Positions 60,456 through 64,000 of a stretch of DNA of 64,000 bases are shown here, piece after piece (position 1 is the first letter of the stretch; every line of letters starts with the position of its first letter). The notes under the pieces were generated by a model. It made no database searches. It saw only the letters and a list, made by a program, of their open reading frames with translations, and was not told where the DNA came from. The DNA comes from Magnetovibrio sp. PR-2. Its GTDB lineage: Bacteria > Pseudomonadota > Alphaproteobacteria > Rhodospirillales > Magnetovibrionaceae. The stretch covers positions 93,647 through 157,646 of the forward strand of contig NZ_JBAHUR010000010.1 in assembly GCF_036689815.1 (NCBI RefSeq). The letters are read 5' to 3'. A program made the position numbers and the translations under genes.

Positions 60456-60516
60456 TTGCATGACCATTGTAACGATTTGCATGATTTTGGGTCAAAAGAG
60501 CGCATTTCTGCGCATT
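60456..60516 (-). repeat. spaced direct repeats upstream of small RNA B
   Basis: TTGCATGA occurs at 60456-60463 and 60477-60484, exactly 21 bp (two helical turns) apart. GCGCATT occurs at 60500-60506 and 60510-60516, 10 bp apart. Both lie 55-115 bp upstream of the candidate -10 of small RNA B, where an activator would bind. The rest of 60390-60615 holds no gene that I can see. Confidence 0.45.
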
Positions 60517-60615
60517 CTTTTGGCTAATTGGAGTTTGAACGTGTTGAAAACAGGGGGATTGTGACGTTTTCGTGACGGAAAAAATATCGATTTGGGTATG
60601 CTTTTTGCGCAGGGG

Positions 60616-61533
60616 TTAGCGCCCTGAGCGGATGCGGCTCAGCAAAAAGTCGTGAAAAACGCCGACTCTGGTCGATTTACGCAGCTCTTCGGGATAGACG
60701 AAGTAGGTGTTGAAGCTGGGCCCTTTGATTTCGGGGAACAACTGGATCATGTCTTCGGCGTGGCTGGTCATGTAGTCGGGCAGGGCGCCAATGCCAATGC
60801 CGCCGCGCACGGCGCGATAAATGCCGTAGATGTTGTTCACCCGTAGTGCTGGGTGGCGTTCTTTACCGGTGTCGCCCAATTCCATCAACCAGTTGAGGTT
60901 GGACACGGGTGGCATGGCGTCTTCGCCGTAAATCACCAAACGGTGGTTATCCAAGTCTTCGGGCGTGCGCGGCATGCCGTATTTCTTGATGTAGCTGGGC
61001 GAAGCGTAGACGCGGTAGTGCACTTCCATTAACAAGCGTTGGATCAAATCCGGCTGGGTCGGCGGGCGCAAGCGGATGGCGACATCGGCTTGGCGCATGG
61101 AAATGTCGAGCTCGTCTTCCGACAGCACCACAGACAGGTCAATGTCCGGGTATTGTTCGACAAAGTCTTTGATGCGCGGCGTCAACCAGATGGAGCCCAA
61201 ACCCGTAGACGTCGTGACGCGCAGCTCACCTTGCGGACGTTCGCGGGAATCGCGAATTTGCGCGGTGGCGAACGCAAGCTTGGCGAACATTTCTTTGGTC
61301 GTGGCGTCCAACAGCTCGCCTTGCTCGGTCAAAATCAGGCCGCGCGCGTGGCGATGGAACAAGGCCACGCCCAGGCTGTCTTCCAGCGCAGAGATTTGGC
61401 GCGAGACCGCCGATTGGCTGAGATTCAGCATTTCGCCCGCGTGGGTGAAGCTGCCGGCTTCTGCGACCGCATGGAAAATGCGGAGTTTATCCCAGTCCAT
61501 TACACCGGTATCGGGGTCGCGCAGGCGGTCCAT
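60616..61533 (-). CDS. LysR-family transcriptional regulator
   Basis: A 305-residue protein. N-terminal winged helix-turn-helix WDKLRIFHAVAEAGSFTHAGEML and SQSAVSRQISALEDSLGVALF (quoted as SQSAVSRQISALE), then an effector-binding domain with GIGIGALPDYM. The ATG at 61533 is used; an ATG at 61500 would give the usual short LysR start and is equally possible. The gene starts 32 bp after trxB in the same direction, so it may be cotranscribed with it. Confidence 0.92.
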   Translation of the reverse strand: MDRLRDPDTGVMDWDKLRIFHAVAEAGSFTHAGEMLNLSQSAVSRQISALEDSLGVALFHRHARGLILTEQGELLDATTKEMFAKLAFATAQIRDSRERPQGELRVTTSTGLGSIWLTPRIKDFVEQYPDIDLSVVLSEDELDISMRQADVAIRLRPPTQPDLIQRLLMEVHYRVYASPSYIKKYGMPRTPEDLDNHRLVIYGEDAMPPVSNLNWLMELGDTGKERHPALRVNNIYGIYRAVRGGIGIGALPDYMTSHAEDMIQLFPEIKGPSFNTYFVYPEELRKSTRVGVFHDFLLSRIRSGR

Positions 61534-61565
61534 CGTCTTTTCCAGTCTTTTTCAGCCGTGTCGGC

Positions 61566-62594
<1,029 letters not shown>

Positions 62595-62775
62595 TCAAAG
62601 CCGGAAATAAAGTTGCCCTAAGATAAGCCCAGGGTTTGGGCGCGTCCAGTCGTCGAGACGGATTAGGCGTGGAAAACCGGGAATTTCATGGAATTTTCAT
62701 GGTTTTGGCGCTTTCCGCTTGCTTAGGTGCTTCGCGTAATATAATTACTCCGATGAAAAAGGAGCCCCGAATAAA

Positions 62776-63264
62776 ATGTCCGATTCGCGTGTGAAACTCG
62801 ATCAAATCGACCGCCGCATTCTGCACGATCTGCAGTCTGATGGCCGCATCACCAACGTGGAACTGGCGCGCCGCGCTGGAATTTCCGCCCCACCGTGTTT
62901 GCGCCGCGTGCGCGCATTGGAAGAAGCGGGCTTTATCCAAGGCTACCACGCAGATCTCGACGCCCGTGCGTTGGGCTACAACGTCACGGTTTTTGCCCAT
63001 GTGGGCCTCAAAAGCCAAGCGGATTCAGACCTGGATGCGTTTGAAAACCTGGTGCGGTCCTGGCCGGAAGTGCGCGAATGTCACATGCTGGTGGGTGAGA
63101 TCGATTTCTTGCTCAAAGTCGTGGCACCGGATTGGGAAGAATACCAAAACTTTCTCACCAACAAATTGACCGCAGCCGACAACGTTTCCCACGTGAAGTC
63201 CGCTCTGTCCGTGCGCGCCACCAAACATGCGCCGGGCGTTCCCATCAATGTGGATGACGCTTAA
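62776..63264 (+). CDS. Lrp/AsnC-family transcriptional regulator
   Basis: A 162-residue protein. Winged helix-turn-helix LDQIDRRILHDLQSDGRITNVELARRAGIS (quoted as ITNVELARRAGIS) with CLRRVRALEEAGFI, then the RAM ligand domain with VRECHMLVGEIDFLLKVV. It is divergent from trxB with 226 bp between them. Ribosome site AAGGAG. The amino-acid effector is unknown; it could regulate local genes. Confidence 0.94.
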   Translation: MSDSRVKLDQIDRRILHDLQSDGRITNVELARRAGISAPPCLRRVRALEEAGFIQGYHADLDARALGYNVTVFAHVGLKSQADSDLDAFENLVRSWPEVRECHMLVGEIDFLLKVVAPDWEEYQNFLTNKLTAADNVSHVKSALSVRATKHAPGVPINVDDA

Positions 63265-63281
63265 GCACGTTTAAGAACGAC

Positions 63282-63316
63282 AAAGCCCCGGATGATCGGT
63301 CATCCGGGGCTTTTTG
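63282..63316. terminator. bidirectional terminator between lrp and GlcG-like gene
   Basis: AAAGCCCCGGATGA pairs with TCATCCGGGGCTTT, with T run TTTTTG on the plus side and A-rich sequence on the other. Confidence 0.88.
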
Positions 63317-63317
63317 T

Positions 63318-63821
63318 TTAGAACCCCAATACGTCTTCGATGGCTTCCAGCCCAACTTCGGCGCAGCCCTGATCCGCTTCACCGGACGGCGCGCCGCTGA
63401 CACCGATGCCGCCCAAAAGCGAGCCGCCAGACTCGATCATCACGCCGCCACCCAGCATCAAGACCTTAGGAATGCCCCGCGTGCCGCTGGACGCCATACC
63501 CGGTTGGGTGCTGGCGGCTAGGTCCGTGGTGTTGGCTTTAAAACTCAGCGCCGTATAAGCCTTACGCTCCGCCGTCACGGGGGTGTGGGGCCCGGCAAAG
63601 CGGTCCCGGATCAAAGCCTGCAAATTGCCGCCCCGGTCCACCACGGCCACGGCGATTTGATAGCCTTCAGCCCGACATGCCTCCAACGTGGCCTGCGCCA
63701 ACTGAACGGCGACTTCAGGGGTGAGGGATTTTTGGCTAAACGTGCCGTCTTCGGCTTGGGCCGTGCCTGCCCATAGGGCGGAGCCCAAGGCCAAGGCGCT
63801 TAAACACTTCGCGAGCTTCAT
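63318..63821 (-). CDS. GlcG/HbpS-family (DUF336) exported protein
   Basis: A 167-residue protein with a signal peptide (KLAKCLSALALGSALWAGTAQA, cleavage after AQA) and the family core: LTPEVAVQLAQATLEACRAEGYQIAVAVVD, then DRGGNLQALIRDRFAGPHT, AERKAYTA, GGGVMIESGGSLLGGIGVSG and DQGCAEVGLEAI (motifs shortened to blocks such as VVDRGGNLQALIRD and GGIGVSGAPSGEADQ). HbpS in Streptomyces binds heme; here export suggests a periplasmic ligand- or heme-binding role. The ATG at 63821 follows GGGAGG; an ATG upstream at 63845 is not used. Confidence 0.9.
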   Translation of the reverse strand: MKLAKCLSALALGSALWAGTAQAEDGTFSQKSLTPEVAVQLAQATLEACRAEGYQIAVAVVDRGGNLQALIRDRFAGPHTPVTAERKAYTALSFKANTTDLAASTQPGMASSGTRGIPKVLMLGGGVMIESGGSLLGGIGVSGAPSGEADQGCAEVGLEAIEDVLGF

Positions 63822-64000
63822 GATTAACCTCCCAAATTTTATCATTTGAGGAGGAAAGATAGAGGACTTTCCGTCATAAAAATATTGGTGAATACCCTAA
63901 GACGATGCCCAGCAGGCAGGCCATAAGGACGGCAAGCTGATCTGTATCCGACAGGGTTATGTTGAAACTAGGAACAAAACGAACCGTATGGGCGCTTTGG
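63822..64000. other. window edge, no confirmed gene
   Basis: It holds the promoter side of the GlcG-like gene. An open frame from an ATG at 63959 (MLKLGTKRTVWAL) runs off the window edge with a weak ribosome site. It could be the start of a gene, but 14 codons are too few to tell. Confidence 0.25.

Noticed and set aside
60244..60495. Overlapping short frames on both strands in the small RNA B region
   Set aside because: No ribosome sites, several mutually overlapping frames, and a clear structured-RNA layout.

Overview
The window looks like chromosomal DNA of an alphaproteobacterium, most likely a marine or aquatic member of the Rhodospirillales (Magnetospirillum/Magnetovibrio/Thalassospira-like). 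The evidence is gene content and order: an F1-only atpHAGDC operon beside priA, an LDH-type malate dehydrogenase followed by sucCD-sucAB-lpd, a mesaconyl-CoA hydratase of the ethylmalonyl-CoA pathway, xerC paired with a DUF484 gene, and stand-alone receivers with a C-terminal FFGPDRRR motif. I placed it by recalled family resemblance, not by a search. I saw no rRNA, tRNA, CRISPR array, transposase or prophage.

Layout. 1-3.4 kb: leuB, two small lipoproteins, and asd behind a Thr/Lys-rich leader peptide with a classical attenuator layout. 3.4-4.8 kb: two tandem receiver proteins. 5.2-10.7 kb: CoA-ester lyase, mesaconyl-CoA hydratase and sdhCDAB. 10.7-16 kb: accessory block with a decayed solute-binding-protein gene, an intact solute-binding protein divergent from a hybrid histidine kinase, and a fatty-acid-hydroxylase operon. 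16-26.6 kb: zapE, mdh, sucCD, sucAB and lpd. 26.7-32.3 kb: accessory genes, including an exported class IV-type deacetylase, a 52-residue protein, a cytochrome c lipoprotein, a glycosyltransferase-like protein and a regulator. 32.4-41.7 kb: xerC, DUF484, priA, atpHAGDC. 41.8-50.3 kb: hemerythrin, two SixA-like phosphatases, a chemoreceptor, a Nudix hydrolase, two methyltransferases, uvrB. 50.4-58.8 kb: methyltransferase, aspartate aminotransferase, DUF4143 ATPase, two small paralogues, a second chemoreceptor, an EF-G paralogue. 58.8-64 kb: two structured small-RNA candidates flanking a DUF2892/Crp-Fnr pair, then lysR, trxB, lrp and a GlcG/HbpS-like gene.

The metabolic core is coherent. Mesaconyl-CoA hydratase and the lyase feed C4/C2 units into the TCA cycle, whose enzymes from 2-oxoglutarate to oxaloacetate (except fumarase) lie here with succinate dehydrogenase and F1-ATPase.

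The most novel-looking elements are: (i) two apparently homologous minus-strand sRNAs of about 160-185 nt, 1.4 kb apart, each with a CGATG/CATCG 5' hairpin, a stem holding a large C/U-rich loop with anti-Shine-Dalgarno CCUCCC runs, a C-loop hairpin followed by CCUCCCU, and an intrinsic terminator; (ii) the Thr/Lys attenuator of asd; (iii) a malate dehydrogenase with a histone-H1-like Lys/Ala/Pro tail; (iv) a histone-deacetylase-fold protein with a signal peptide; and (v) the paired small proteins beside the second chemoreceptor.
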